A DNA stretch of 42,417 nucleotides, taken from NCBI GenBank assembly GCA_964502145.1, contig CAZCVI010000067.1, positions 1 through 42,417 of the forward strand, in the 5' to 3' direction. A program made the position numbers and the translations under genes. The DNA is from CAZCVI01 sp964502145 (GTDB lineage: Bacteria > Acidobacteriota > Aminicenantia > UBA2199). A model generated the notes under the pieces. It was not told the origin of the DNA. It searched no databases and saw only the letters and a list, made by a program, of their open reading frames with translations. The number at the start of each line of letters is the position of its first letter. The stretch's first letter is position 1. Below, piece after piece: positions 16,082 to 23,344 of this stretch.

Positions 16082-18115
16082 TCAGGTGATAAACTGCGAT
16101 ACGAGTTCTTTAAGTGATTCGGCTTGTTTGGATAGATCCTCGGCAGTAGAAGCGACTTCTTGGACGGCATTGGAGGATTCCTCGGAAGCGGCGGCTATGC
16201 CCTGGATATTATTACTGACTTCCTCGATAGTGGCATTCTCCTGGGTGACGGCACTGGCGACGCCGATGGCGGAATTTAATATCTTATCACTGGAGACTAC
16301 GATCTTTTCCAAGATACGCAGGGATTCTTCGCCCAGTTGGGTGCCTTTTTCGACTTCTTTGGAGGCATCGCCCATGGCGCCTTGGGCATTCCCTGCTTCC
16401 TGTTGCAATTGGGTGATAATCTCTTCGATTTCCTTGGTGGCTTTAGCGGTTCGTTCGGCCAGTTTGCGTACTTCGTCGGCTACCACGGCAAACCCACGTC
16501 CCGCATCGCCGGCGCGTGCGGCTTCAATAGCGGCATTCAGGGCCAAGAGGTTGGTTTGGTCAGCCACATCGTTGATGACACCGATGATGTTCCCGATCTT
16601 CTTGGTGGAATTTCCCAGATTGCCGATAATACGACCCAGGTTACCGGTTTGGCTTTCAATAGATTTTAGGGAATCAATGGCTTTTTGAATGATTTTACCG
16701 CCGTCCTTGGTGAGGGTAGAGGATTCTTGGACAAGAACGCGGGCGGATTCCATGGATTTGGAAATATCATCGGAGGTGGCGGTTAATTCAGTTACGGAAG
16801 TGGAAACGGATTGGGATTGGGTGCTCTGTTCCTCGATGGTGGCAGCCAACTCCTCGGAAGAAGTGGAAATCTGCAACGAGGCGGAACTGACACTTTCGGC
16901 ACTGCTCTTGACTTTTTTAACCAGGTCTTGGATACGTTCAATAAAGCGGTTAAAATGGCCGCTTAATTCGCCCAATTCATCTTGTTTTTCAATTATTAGG
17001 CGGCGGGTCAGGTCGGCTTGGCCTTCAGCCAGGGCTTTCGTGCGGTCCACCATGTTGAGAATGGGCCGGGAGATGGTGCGGGCCAGGAAATAACCGAATA
17101 TGGCGACAATAATGGTTAGGATAACCAGCATGAGCAGCAACATGTTCCGCAACGCACTGGCACTGGCCAAGGCTTCATCATAATCGACATAGGAATGGAT
17201 ACTCCAGGTCAGTCCCTCGATGTGGAGTGGGTTATATACCTGGAGTTCTTTTTTACCGGTAATGCCAATGGCAATCTGTTGTCCGGTCTCACCTTTTAAT
17301 GCTTTTTCCACCATGTCGCCAGCAGTTGCTCTGACATCCCCTATTTTTCCTTCTTTGACCACGCGGTCGCTACGGTAGGCGCGCACGCCATTGGTTAATC
17401 CGGCCAGGTAACTTTCTCCTTCTTGCCCCATGCCCTCCCTATCCTGCATAATTTCGTTGATATGTTTGGGCATAATCTGGATGGCCACCACAGCCGCGAG
17501 TTTACCGGTCTCATTGAGCACTGGTGAGCCAATAAAAAATACCTCATCATTATTGGAGGGGGCATATTTATTGAAGTCACTTAGATTGGTTTTACCGGTG
17601 GCGATCACGTGTTCCCATAAAGCAGCCAAATGGGTATCCCGGTAAGGTCCGTGTTTCAGGTTGGAGCCCAGGTCTTTCTCTTTTTCATTGGTAAACATGA
17701 CGTGCCCGTGGTCGGCACAAATAATAATAACGTCATATAAATCGAATGTGTGTTGAATTTCCAGTAGTTTGGGCGACTGTTGTTCCCACATCCGCTTGTA
17801 TTCGACTGTATCAATGGGAAACGGGGCATCTGCGGCCACCCCGGTGGTTTCATGATACGCTTTTAATTGCTGGACACGTGTGCTCATCATCTCGGAGGAA
17901 GCGATAAACTCGGAGATTCTTTTTATATCCTCAAACATGCCTTCCACTGCCTTTTGTTTTAGTTCTTGGAGGGCTTTTAATTTAACAAACGCATCCTGCT
18001 CCAATTGGGAGGACACCCTTAAATTGGCAAAAATAATCCCGATCAATAAGGGCAGCACACCGATCAACACCATAAATATCACCAGTTTCTGCGATATCTT
18101 CAATTTCTTCAACAT
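16082..18115 (-). CDS. Methyl-accepting chemotaxis protein (Cache-HAMP-MA)
   Basis: A 677-aa transmembrane chemoreceptor. TM1 is about 10-30. A large periplasmic Cache-like sensor spans about 33-320 (VIIICADHGHVMFTNE, VFFIGSPVLNETGK, GESYLAGLTNG). TM2 is about 324-345, followed by HAMP (about 345-400) and a long coiled-coil signalling domain with the conserved hairpin tip (AGDAGRGFAVVADEVRKLAE). There is no C-terminal pentapeptide tether for CheR. The ligand is unknown; such Cache folds often bind small organic molecules. It is the first gene of the minus-strand chemotaxis run and probably feeds CheA directly. A GTG at 18121 is in frame, but ATG 18115 is well placed after AAGAGGTG. Confidence 0.93.
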   Translation of the reverse strand: MLKKLKISQKLVIFMVLIGVLPLLIGIIFANLRVSSQLEQDAFVKLKALQELKQKAVEGMFEDIKRISEFIASSEMMSTRVQQLKAYHETTGVAADAPFPIDTVEYKRMWEQQSPKLLEIQHTFDLYDVIIICADHGHVMFTNEKEKDLGSNLKHGPYRDTHLAALWEHVIATGKTNLSDFNKYAPSNNDEVFFIGSPVLNETGKLAAVVAIQIMPKHINEIMQDREGMGQEGESYLAGLTNGVRAYRSDRVVKEGKIGDVRATAGDMVEKALKGETGQQIAIGITGKKELQVYNPLHIEGLTWSIHSYVDYDEALASASALRNMLLLMLVILTIIVAIFGYFLARTISRPILNMVDRTKALAEGQADLTRRLIIEKQDELGELSGHFNRFIERIQDLVKKVKSSAESVSSASLQISTSSEELAATIEEQSTQSQSVSTSVTELTATSDDISKSMESARVLVQESSTLTKDGGKIIQKAIDSLKSIESQTGNLGRIIGNLGNSTKKIGNIIGVINDVADQTNLLALNAAIEAARAGDAGRGFAVVADEVRKLAERTAKATKEIEEIITQLQQEAGNAQGAMGDASKEVEKGTQLGEESLRILEKIVVSSDKILNSAIGVASAVTQENATIEEVSNNIQGIAAASEESSNAVQEVASTAEDLSKQAESLKELVSQFIT

Positions 18116-18440
18116 GGTCACACCTCTTTTTATTCTACTGATTTATAGTTCATACCAGAACATAAATGCATAATTTATGCCAAATAGAGCCACTATGCTG
18201 TTGAAGGTTTATTATAGAGGGTTTTAGAAGTTATATGTATGGATTATACGGTTTTTGGGCATGCGACAAAAGGCGACAGATAGCAATTTTTGACGCAGGT
18301 GGGTGCGACAAAAGGAGCAAGAAGCATAAATGTTAAAATGGTCGGGGGGGTGGGGTGACCGGAGGTGGGAAAATACTGAACGGAGAGGTTTGGATGGTGA
18401 CGCTAATAAATAATGGGATACGATTTCCTACTGGATACCA
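18116..18440. other. Intergenic region upstream of the chemotaxis operon
   Basis: No gene seen. It holds the 5' region of the MCP gene and two exact copies of GCGACAAAAGG at 18263-18273 and 18305-18315, 42 nt apart in the same orientation, which could be a regulator binding site. Two isolated TATAAT hexamers on the minus strand lack a good -35 partner. Confidence 0.5.
18165..18184 (-). promoter_or_regulatory. Possible sigma54-type -24/-12 promoter of the chemotaxis operon
   Basis: On the minus strand, TTTGGCATAAATTATGCATT contains GG-N10-GC spacing as in sigma54 promoters (TGGCAT, 4 nt, TATGCA). It lies about 50 nt upstream of the MCP start. No good TTGACA-17-TATAAT pair is visible in this upstream region, unlike most other genes here. 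The same bases form a short palindrome (GCATAAATTATGC), so an operator is an alternative reading. Confidence 0.35.
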
Positions 18441-19166
18441 TCACCCCTGCGGGAATCCTTCAGGGTATTGCTCCTGAATAGTCCGGCAATACTTCCTGCC
18501 GGGTTTGGTGAAAACGCGAACGATGAGAGTGATAGGCCATAAGAACATCTGTTTGATATACGCGGCATGTTCGAGAAAATTTTTCAAGAAAATACTGCGA
18601 AATTCACGCTGATTAATTGCTAACGAGTGGATACCATTATTGACGAGATACTGGTGCGCGGTGCGGTGTTTATTCAAAAGCAATTCATAACTACCCCGGG
18701 GGAAAATTTGCAACAACGCGCGGGCGGGACGGGGAGTTAAGCCAGCATCAACGGTGCAGGAAGTAGTCAAGGTGAAATTATCCGCAAACAGGCTGACCAG
18801 CTCGTAAGTGGCTTTAGGTCCTAAGTGATAGATACAATAATAAAATGGTTCTTGCTGATGGGTGAAGGCATAAGTGATGGAATCCGGTATGGTTTTAAAA
18901 TAAAACTGATCGATTTTGACAAAACCCAAGGGTTCCAACCGTGCGGCTTCTCTATCTAATTCCTTGAGGCGGGGGGCGTAACCGTAAGTTGGCACGTCCT
19001 GAAATTTCAAGGATTTACGGAAGTTATAAAAAACGGAACCCATGACCAACAAAATTGTCAACACGGGAATAACTGTGACCAGCATCAGCCACAAGGGCAT
19101 CCGAAACATCTGCATGATTCCAAAAGTCAGCAAGGCAACAAATAACGACCACATCCAATTCTTCAT
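18441..19166 (-). CDS. Membrane protein of unknown function
   Basis: A 241-aa protein not recognised. The N terminus (about 5-50) holds two hydrophobic segments that form a membrane hairpin; the rest is a soluble alpha/beta-looking domain of about 190 residues. Motifs include LEPLGFVKIDQFYF and a LTTSCTVDAGLTPRPA stretch. The soluble part probably faces the cytosol. An in-frame TTG at 19178 was not used: ATG 19166 follows GGAGG by 5-6 nt. It has its own promoter and is divergent from the next gene. No function is proposed. Confidence 0.75.
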   Translation of the reverse strand: MKNWMWSLFVALLTFGIMQMFRMPLWLMLVTVIPVLTILLVMGSVFYNFRKSLKFQDVPTYGYAPRLKELDREAARLEPLGFVKIDQFYFKTIPDSITYAFTHQQEPFYYCIYHLGPKATYELVSLFADNFTLTTSCTVDAGLTPRPARALLQIFPRGSYELLLNKHRTAHQYLVNNGIHSLAINQREFRSIFLKNFLEHAAYIKQMFLWPITLIVRVFTKPGRKYCRTIQEQYPEGFPQG

Positions 19167-19215
19167 GGTTTCCTCCAAGTAACGATAATATGTACAGCGA
19201 TCGAAACAAAATTTA

Positions 19216-19244
19216 ATTATAACCGATTAAAACTCTTTTGCCAA
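19216..19244 (-). promoter_or_regulatory. Sigma70-type promoter of the 18441-19166 gene
   Basis: Minus-strand TTGGCA (19244-19239), a 17-nt spacer and TATAAT (19221-19216). The predicted transcript start near 19209 gives a leader of about 43 nt with a GGAGG ribosome site. Confidence 0.75.
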
Positions 19245-19280
19245 CTCCACCGGGTTACCTGGATTCACCGCCAAGTTAAT

Positions 19281-19365
19281 GGGAATTATGGGAAGTATGG
19301 GAATTATGGGATAAACAGAAATATTCCCATTCCTCCCATACTTCCCATACTTCCCATAATTCCCA
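19281..19365. repeat. Nonanucleotide repeat inverted into a long hairpin
   Basis: Arm 1 (19281-19310) carries GGGAATTAT, GGGAAGTAT, GGGAATTAT, GGG. Arm 2 (19325-19365) carries the reverse complement of a similar array. The arms can pair over about 30 bp with about one mismatch around a short AT-rich loop. It lies in the divergent intergenic region, away from both promoters. Confidence 0.85.
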
Positions 19366-19421
19366 CATGCATTTACGATACTTTCAAAGAACTTGTCATG
19401 GATTTAGCTCAATGGAAAGAT

Positions 19422-19450
19422 TTGCAATTAAGTGGGAATATGCATATAAT
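19422..19450 (+). promoter_or_regulatory. Sigma70-type promoter of the 19529 gene
   Basis: TTGCAA (19422-19427), a 17-nt spacer and a perfect TATAAT (19445-19450). The predicted start near 19457 gives a leader of about 72 nt. It contains a 15-codon reading frame (19485-19532) whose stop overlaps the GTG start of the main gene, with AAAGGAG inside it; translational coupling is possible. Confidence 0.7.
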
Positions 19451-19528
19451 ATTATCGTTATTTATCTGTATTATATATATGTATATGATAGCGATTTTAA
19501 AAAGGAGTAAATACGTTTTGTTAAACCA

Positions 19529-20203
19529 GTGATCATGCAGATACGCGGCATATTAAAGTTTTTTCTTTTTGGGTTGTTCCTGGTGTTCCAGGTGTATCTC
19601 TTTTTTTTCAAAGAGTTCCCGGTGCTGGATTATACACGCTACGGGAACGAAACGCCTTTGCCTCTGGGTGGTGAAAATAATGAGGTTTGCCAGGAATTCC
19701 GCACGTCTGGCCCGCTGACGCGCATTGATATCATGCTGGCCAACTACCTGATCAAACCACAACATGGCATGCTCCGCTTAACGATCTTTAAAGACAACCG
19801 CAGACTGTTCCTCAAAAACTACCCGGCCAATAAAGCGGAAGACAACCGCTTTTACTCCTTTCAACTACCTGACGTGAAAGCACGGCAGATTCCCAAAGGC
19901 CACTACCTTCTGCAACTGGACTATTTCGCACAAGATGTCAGGGAAAGACTGGCGGTTTGGATTTCTAAAGAAGACCTCTATCCCTACGGCTCGCTCCGGC
20001 TCAACAATGTACCGCAAGGGGGTGATATGACGTTTCGGGTTTATTATCATTCCACGCTGTGGAACGCGAAAGACAAATGGTTACACAATGTGCCAGTCAA
20101 ACCTTTCCAAGGATACCTGCTGGCAGGCGCGCTGCTTCTTTTACTGCTGCTGGTGAATGTCCTGTTCTATTTTTTGAGCGGTCTCTTGGAACACAGAAAA
20201 TAG
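19529..20203 (+). CDS. Membrane-anchored protein of unknown function with two terminal TM helices
   Basis: A 224-aa protein with one TM helix near each end (about 8-28 and 193-216). The roughly 160-residue middle domain is rich in short beta-strand-like segments (MLRLTIFKDNRRLFLKNY, YLLQLDYFAQ, DMTFRVYYH), so it is probably a periplasmic beta-sandwich between two helices. No family is recognised. The start is GTG 19529 or ATG 19535; neither has a well-spaced ribosome site, because AAAGGAG lies more than 20 nt upstream within a small leader frame. It is divergent from the membrane protein at 18441 and convergent with the TPR gene. Confidence 0.7.
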   Translation: MIMQIRGILKFFLFGLFLVFQVYLFFFKEFPVLDYTRYGNETPLPLGGENNEVCQEFRTSGPLTRIDIMLANYLIKPQHGMLRLTIFKDNRRLFLKNYPANKAEDNRFYSFQLPDVKARQIPKGHYLLQLDYFAQDVRERLAVWISKEDLYPYGSLRLNNVPQGGDMTFRVYYHSTLWNAKDKWLHNVPVKPFQGYLLAGALLLLLLLVNVLFYFLSGLLEHRK

Positions 20204-20228
20204 AGATGTTGGGGGCAGTGGGAGTTAT

Positions 20229-21047
20229 TTAATCTCTTTCTTTGGCGATTTTTTTTAGATAGTTCTGGGCGGAGTCTTTGTAGGCTTGGATGATGTGTTT
20301 TTCACTGGGGGAAGGGGAAGCGGAGATGACGAATTTGAATTCTTTTTCTGCTTGATTGTATTGGTCGTCTTTGAATAGCAACACGCCGACATAATAGTGG
20401 GAGTAAAGGCTGTTGTAATAGGTTTGGGTGGCTTTTCTGAAAAATTTCAGGGCTTTGCTGGAGCTGCCTACGGGCCAGGGGGCGGCGTGGTAGAGTTTTC
20501 CGAGGGCACGGTAACCGAGGGCATCGAGATATTTGTCATCGAGCTTGATCAGAGTGTTGGCCAAGTCTTTATAGGTGCCGGCTGCGCCCTTGAATATGGC
20601 TTTGACGATACCAAAACTGGCGGAATAGTAACCATAAGAAAGCAATTCTGCGGCAATGGCTTCCTTGCCATTGGGGTTGAGTTGGTGGGCTTTCTTGGCA
20701 TAATCATTGGCGGTTTTGCCAAGGTCTTTGAGCAAGGGTTTATATTCATCTTTTTCTACGAGTAAGGCGGAGGTTTTGAGTTCGATGATGTGGATGTAAG
20801 TATTCGCCAGTTTATAGAGTATTTCATAACTGTTGGGGTTGGCTTGGAGCAGGGTTTTATATCCGGCGATGGCTTTTTCACAATTGGGCAGGGTGATTTC
20901 TTCCAATAATTGATCGAAGGTGGCTACTGTGGGTTCAGTGGGTGTATCTTGGGCTGGTAGGGGGTGAAGGGATTGGGGCAATACCAATAAAACGAGTATA
21001 CTGGCTATGATTAACGGCGATAAAAAAGGTCTATTAAAACGGGTCAT
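20229..21047 (-). CDS. Secreted TPR-like protein
   Basis: A 272-aa protein with an N-terminal signal peptide (hydrophobic about 12-28, cleavage perhaps after LPAQD). Tetratricopeptide-like helix pairs follow (LLQANPNSYEILYKLANTY, KKAHQLNPNGKEAIAAELL, DKYLDALGYRALGKLYHAA, YSHYYVGVLLFKDDQYNQAE). The fold resembles the periplasmic TPR proteins of TRAP-transporter (TatT-like) type, but no transporter genes are nearby, so a protein-binding role in the periplasm is all that can be said. A strong AGGAGG lies 6 nt before ATG. It is downstream of the DUF2911 gene on the same strand, separated by a terminator-like element. Confidence 0.75.
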   Translation of the reverse strand: MTRFNRPFLSPLIIASILVLLVLPQSLHPLPAQDTPTEPTVATFDQLLEEITLPNCEKAIAGYKTLLQANPNSYEILYKLANTYIHIIELKTSALLVEKDEYKPLLKDLGKTANDYAKKAHQLNPNGKEAIAAELLSYGYYSASFGIVKAIFKGAAGTYKDLANTLIKLDDKYLDALGYRALGKLYHAAPWPVGSSSKALKFFRKATQTYYNSLYSHYYVGVLLFKDDQYNQAEKEFKFVISASPSPSEKHIIQAYKDSAQNYLKKIAKERD

Positions 21048-21100
21048 GTGATCCTCCTGTAAAGACTAATTATAAACGATAAAAAATAAATGATCAATCA

Positions 21101-21210
21101 AAAAAAAGACGCCCACGAATGCACATGAAATAAAGAAAAAAACTTTTCTTCGACTTAATGGGTGGTCATTCGTGATAATTAGTGTAAATTCGTGGGCCAG
21201 TCTTTTTTTT
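21101..21210. terminator. Bidirectional terminator-like inverted repeat
   Basis: GCCCACGAAT (21111-21120) pairs exactly with ATTCGTGGGC (21188-21197). The stem continues through GAC/GTC to an A7 on the left and T8 on the right, with a smaller AAGAAAA/TTTTCTT hairpin nested inside. Both strands therefore read hairpin plus T tract. It lies just after the DUF2911 stop on the minus strand. The CACGAAT words resemble short repeats also seen at 36713 and 40856. Confidence 0.65.
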
Positions 21211-21219
21211 TCGCCGTAT

Positions 21220-22254
21220 CTATTGAATTTTTTTTATTTCCGCTTGCAATTTATCTTTTTTATCGGCTGGGGCTTTTTGGAGGGCGAGGTTGTAATATTT
21301 GAGGGCGTTGGGGATGTCTTTGTTGTAATTGTAAAAGCGGGCCAAGGCATAATTGGCGCTCCAGGTCTTGAAACGGACGATATTGTCGAGCAGAATCTTT
21401 TCTGCGGCTTTAATATCGGTTTCGGCTAAATTGTAAGCAAAGCGGATCAGCTCTTGTTCGGTGGCAACTTTATTGGCCTGTTGAAGAGCAAGGGCAGCCT
21501 CGGGTTTTTTACCGAGTTTATCGAGGATTTTAGATTTTAGTTCCTGGTTGCGGTAGTTTTCTGCGCCTCTGATGGACTGATCGATCCAGGTTAAGGCTTC
21601 TTCGAGGTTGACATTGTTATCGTAACAGTATTTAGCGGCATTAAATGTGCCTTCCCAGTTCCACCAGGAAGCGGAACGGAGTTCTTTGTGCAGGTTTTCC
21701 AATACGATGGCTGGTACATCGACCTGAATTTTAATAGGAAGCTGGATTTTTTCCCAAAAAAGCACAATAGTGGTCCAATTGCTCTCGCGATCGGTAAAAT
21801 CATAGGTTAACCATTCGTGGAAAGGGGCTTCGATTGGTTTGATTTTCACGCGCAGGGCGTCTTCTGCTTCAAGGTAGAAATAGTGGCCCCACGAGGTGTG
21901 GTTTTTGGAAAAAATAATGATCCATTCCTCTTTACCGGGGATAATAAAGAGGCCATAGGTTCCTTTGGCCAGTTTTTGACCTTCTACGGTCACGTCGCTG
22001 GAAAAAGAGATGGTGGTATTTTCATCCGCACCGGCACGCCAGACTTCATTGTAAGGAACAAGGTCGCCCCAGATGGTTCTTTTTTTAACGCCGGGGCTGG
22101 AATAGGTGATCGTGATATCGGTCAGACCAATTTGCTGGCTGATGCAGGCTTTTTGGCTGACTCGGGGTAGGGTTACATCGCGTTGTTGACTGGAAAGGAA
22201 AGACGTTCCTAAAACCAGTAGAGTGAATACCATTAATAACGTCGTTTTTTTCAT
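21220..22254 (-). CDS. Secreted DUF2911-domain protein with C-terminal helical repeats
   Basis: A 344-aa exported protein. A signal peptide covers about 1-22 (hydrophobic MKKTTLLMVFTLLVLG core). The DUF2911 domain (about 28-185) shows DITITYSSPGVKKRTIWG, LVPYNEVWRAGADENTTI, GTYGLFIIPGKEEWIIIFSK and WGHYFYLEAEDALRVKI. The last 150 residues are TPR-like helices (LTWIDQSIRGAENY, AEKILLDNIVRFKTWSANYALARFY). DUF2911 proteins are common and uncharacterised in Bacteroidota and relatives. It starts at ATG with AAGGAGG 7 nt upstream, behind two hairpins in the leader. Confidence 0.85.
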   Translation of the reverse strand: MKKTTLLMVFTLLVLGTSFLSSQQRDVTLPRVSQKACISQQIGLTDITITYSSPGVKKRTIWGDLVPYNEVWRAGADENTTISFSSDVTVEGQKLAKGTYGLFIIPGKEEWIIIFSKNHTSWGHYFYLEAEDALRVKIKPIEAPFHEWLTYDFTDRESNWTTIVLFWEKIQLPIKIQVDVPAIVLENLHKELRSASWWNWEGTFNAAKYCYDNNVNLEEALTWIDQSIRGAENYRNQELKSKILDKLGKKPEAALALQQANKVATEQELIRFAYNLAETDIKAAEKILLDNIVRFKTWSANYALARFYNYNKDIPNALKYYNLALQKAPADKKDKLQAEIKKIQ

Positions 22255-22268
22255 CGTGTATCCTCCTT

Positions 22269-22306
22269 GCGGAACAGGATTCCGCTGTTTCCGGTTTGAA
22301 CCGGAA
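22269..22306 (-). promoter_or_regulatory. Two adjacent hairpins in the DUF2911 leader
   Basis: TTCCGGTT-TG-AACCGGAA (22289-22306, perfect 8-bp stem) and GCGGAA-loop-TTCCGC (22269-22285) lie back to back, immediately upstream of the AAGGAGG ribosome site on the minus strand. They could regulate translation or protect the mRNA; no known riboswitch is recognised. Confidence 0.45.
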
Positions 22307-22375
22307 TTGAATTATCTCTAAGAAATAGGATACGTAAATAATGATGAAGGAGTTTTTTCTAAATAAAAAAAACAA

Positions 22376-22408
22376 GGGCAGGGGGAAAATTAAATTTTCC
22401 CCCTGCCC
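22376..22408 (-). terminator. Strong intrinsic terminator of the small secreted-protein gene
   Basis: A perfect 15-bp stem (GGGCAGGGGGAAAAT with its complement, 3-nt loop) is followed on the minus strand by TTGTTTTTTTTATTT. It lies about 60 nt after the stop at 22467 and separates that gene from the DUF2911 gene. Confidence 0.85.
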
Positions 22409-22466
22409 CGCTCGCGTTAATAAAAACTTATGAGGTTTTTTTTACTATGACGTGTAGAGGTGAAGC

Positions 22467-22811
22467 TCAACCTTCGTGTTGGCCAACAACCAACTTCCCG
22501 GTATTTTGATCAATGCCCCTATAGAGCAGGTATTTTCCTTTTTCCATGGGGACACCGAGTGCTTTATAATTAATATGATAACTCTGACCTGGAATATTAA
22601 AGGTAGAAGTCCACGTTATACTTGAAAGATAATATTCTGGTCGTGGATCATCTGGCTCTGGATCATAGGGGACCTGACCTGAGTAGGGGTCAAAGTTTGG
22701 CCCTATGGTTACGGTTAAGTTTACGTTTCCATTTGTGTTGGTGGCTGGTAATGCAGTCATTATTGCTGCTGCGCCAATCAAAACCATTACCACTAATAAT
22801 AATCGTTTCAT
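22467..22811 (-). CDS. Small secreted protein of unknown function
   Basis: A 114-aa protein with a clear signal peptide (about 1-21, LLLVVMVLIGAAAIMTAL). The mature part starts with a Thr/Asn-rich strand (TNGNVNLTVTIG), then a Pro/Asp/Glu-rich loop (PYDPEPDDPRPEYY), then strands ending in KGKYLLYRGIDQNTGKLVVG. It may be a small beta-sandwich; no family is recognised. A weak GAGAAA precedes ATG. A 7-bp hairpin (22854-22879) lies in its leader and a strong terminator follows the stop, so it is probably transcribed alone. Confidence 0.7.
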   Translation of the reverse strand: MKRLLLVVMVLIGAAAIMTALPATNTNGNVNLTVTIGPNFDPYSGQVPYDPEPDDPRPEYYLSSITWTSTFNIPGQSYHINYKALGVPMEKGKYLLYRGIDQNTGKLVVGQHEG

Positions 22812-22853
22812 AATTTTCTCATTTTTAATTTATGGTTAATTTTTATTTCTTTG

Positions 22854-22879
22854 CTCAAGCTGGTACATGATGGCTTGAG
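22854..22879 (-). other. Hairpin upstream of the small secreted-protein gene
   Basis: CTCAAGC (22854-22860) and GCTTGAG (22873-22879) form a perfect 7-bp stem with a 12-nt loop, about 45 nt before the start codon on the minus strand. The function is unknown. Confidence 0.4.
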
Positions 22880-23274
22880 TATATAAACTTAATCGTCATT
22901 CTTGGTCATGCTGCTAATACTCCTAAATGGGTCACACGTTAAATTAAGCAACTTTGATGCCAAGAGCGCAAAATATAATGAATAGCTATTGATAATAAGA
23001 ATCTTGGCAAGAATGAGCTATCGCAATAAAAAGAGCTGAAGTGTGGCGATACGGAGCAGGTTATTTCTGGAAATAGGGGGAGATGTGCAGTATTGCTTTC
23101 TTTTCAGGGATTGTTTGTGGGGGTGTTCCGTGATGCAACACGATTATTTTCTTTGGCTGGCAAAATAGGCTCTTGTCTTTCTATAGGGGATGTTTTTGCA
23201 GAATGGATAGCGATTGCTTTTGGATTGTTTCGTTTTGGCGCAACGGGGATGACGTTAAGAAGTGAAGCGGAAAA

Positions 23275-23303
23275 GAGAGAAATGAGGCGACCTCGCTTCT
23301 CTC
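23275..23303 (+). terminator. Hairpin with T-rich tail ahead of the metallophosphoesterase gene
   Basis: A 13-bp stem (one mismatch, one G-T pair), loop CGA, followed by CTTTCTTTTGG. It ends 12 nt before the -35 box of the downstream promoter, so it could insulate that gene from upstream transcription. Confidence 0.45.
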
Positions 23304-23315
23304 CTTTCTTTTGGA

Positions 23316-23344
23316 TTGACGACGGCTTGCAAATAGATTAAAAT
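23316..23344 (+). promoter_or_regulatory. Sigma70-type promoter overlapping the metallophosphoesterase start
   Basis: TTGACG (23316-23321), a 17-nt spacer and TAAAAT (23339-23344). The -10 box overlaps the first ATG (23343). The expected transcript start falls at about 23351-23352, exactly at a later in-frame ATG, which fits a leaderless mRNA. Confidence 0.6.

Larger units (their letters stand above)
22812..23342. other. 531-nt intergenic region between divergent genes
   Basis: No convincing gene. An open frame of 82 codons (23093-23341) has no ribosome site and no recognisable protein features. The region holds the hairpin at 22854 and a 13-bp hairpin at 23275-23303 (one mismatch, loop CGA) followed by CTTTCTTTT, which could act as a terminator or attenuator on the + strand just before the next promoter. 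Confidence 0.5.

Noticed and set aside
23093..23341. 82-codon open frame before the metallophosphoesterase gene
   Set aside because: It has no ribosome site and no recognisable motif, contains a hairpin and overlaps the promoter; it ends just before the next start by chance.
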